This document shows, in pieces, positions 45,252 to 45,594 of a stretch of 45,594 nucleotides of DNA. The notes under the pieces were generated by a model, which was not told the origin of the DNA, ran no database searches, and saw only the letters and a program-made list of their open reading frames with translations. The DNA comes from Nostoc sp. T09 (GTDB lineage: Bacteria > Cyanobacteriota > Cyanobacteriia > Cyanobacteriales > Nostocaceae). The stretch spans positions 1-45,594 of the forward strand of contig NZ_MTAV01000006.1 of the NCBI RefSeq assembly GCF_002154695.1. Direction: 5' to 3'. The translations under genes were made by a program, and so were the position numbers. Within the stretch, counting starts at the first letter, position 1, and each line of letters opens with the position of its first letter.

Positions 45252-45594
45252 TTAGTAGCGGTTCCGAAAGCTTGAGTTACCTCGATTTCCGCCAAATGAA
45301 CCTCTATCTTCTCTCGGCTTAGCTTTGTTCACTTTCAGGTTACGTCCCATCCACTCAGCACCATCAAGGGACTCAATTGCAGATGCTGAGGAAGCATCTG
45401 TACTCATTTCTACAAAAGCAAAGCCACGTACACGACCTGTTTCACGGTCAGTAGGTAGAGAAACCTGCTTTATAGAACCATATTTTGCAAAAACAGTATT
45501 TAGAGTCTCTTGTGTAACTTCATATGAAAGGTTACCAAAAGTGTTGAATATTAAGAAAAATCGGATAAAAACAGCCCAAAATATGTTAAATTTT
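45252..45594 (-). CDS. RNA-binding protein with RRM; 5' end disrupted or cut by the window
   Basis: The stop is at 45252. Reading inward from the C terminus the protein ends SFGGNRGNSSFRNRY and carries RNP1 RGFAFVEM, TDRETGRV and EWMGRNLKVNKAKP, so it is a tailed Rbp close to the gene at 42801. Towards the N terminus homology holds to GNLSYEV, but the expected MSVYV is replaced by NTF, preceded by an unrelated hydrophobic stretch (FWAVFIRFFLIF) that stays open to the window edge without a good start codon. The start is therefore missing, either through an insertion or deletion, or through an assembly junction. rpsU lies downstream. Confidence 0.75.
   Translation of the reverse strand, partial: KFNIFWAVFIRFFLIFNTFGNLSYEVTQETLNTVFAKYGSIKQVSLPTDRETGRVRGFAFVEMSTDASSASAIESLDGAEWMGRNLKVNKAKPREDRGSFGGNRGNSSFRNRY

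Overview
The window looks like chromosome of a filamentous, heterocyst-forming cyanobacterium of the Nostoc/Anabaena group. The signs are frequent HIP1 octamers (GCGATCGC) in and between genes, many small dispersed and heptameric tandem repeats, very large multi-PAS hybrid histidine kinases, several cold-shock-type RRM proteins with one placed upstream of rpsU, and a type 2 isopentenyl diphosphate isomerase. No rRNA, tRNA, CRISPR array or intact insertion sequence was recognised. Assignments come from reading motifs by eye; no database search was run.

Layout. 1-3412: a terminator from an upstream gene, a NYN-domain protein, and an OmpR-type response regulator with its membrane histidine kinase. 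3597-9787: a phosphorelay cluster of a small unknown protein, a GAF kinase, a five-PAS hybrid kinase and a lone receiver. 10396-12447: small membrane proteins, including a pair of related ones. 12583-15535: a fused two-ATPase peptide ABC protein, a leftover C-terminal piece of a cation/proton antiporter, a zinc-ribbon protein and a possible micro-protein. 15869-24072 (minus): sppA, fni and a 1576-residue kinase holding two complete histidine kinase modules. 24540-27129: an orphan double-glycine-leader peptide, a Uma2 (DUF820) protein and a ferrochelatase-family protein with a natural His8 tail.

27686-33246 is the most interesting part. It is an AT-rich two-gene operon with no HIP1 site seen, unlike its flanks. 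The first gene encodes an SF2 helicase of about 1150 residues with a C-terminal PD-(D/E)XK-like nuclease motif. The second, overlapping it by 4 nt (ATGA), encodes a 702-residue protein. Gene order, sizes and domain plan match DdmD-DdmE, the helicase-nuclease plus Argonaute-like plasmid-elimination system known from Vibrio cholerae. The DdmE assignment rests mainly on context. The leader upstream carries two hairpins, one with 16-bp arms, and the start codon is ambiguous.

33324-45594: an alpha/beta-hydrolase-like protein, an MFS transporter, ilvB with a C-terminal zinc ribbon, a TerB-family protein, several small or unknown proteins, and an RNA-binding-protein region. Two rbp genes here carry a matching 5' leader whose hairpin (21-nt loop in both) sequesters the Shine-Dalgarno, and a third, orphan leader copy lies nearby. 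trxA, two unknown genes and a minus-strand rbp-rpsU pair follow. The last rbp loses homology exactly at its 5' end, close to the window edge.
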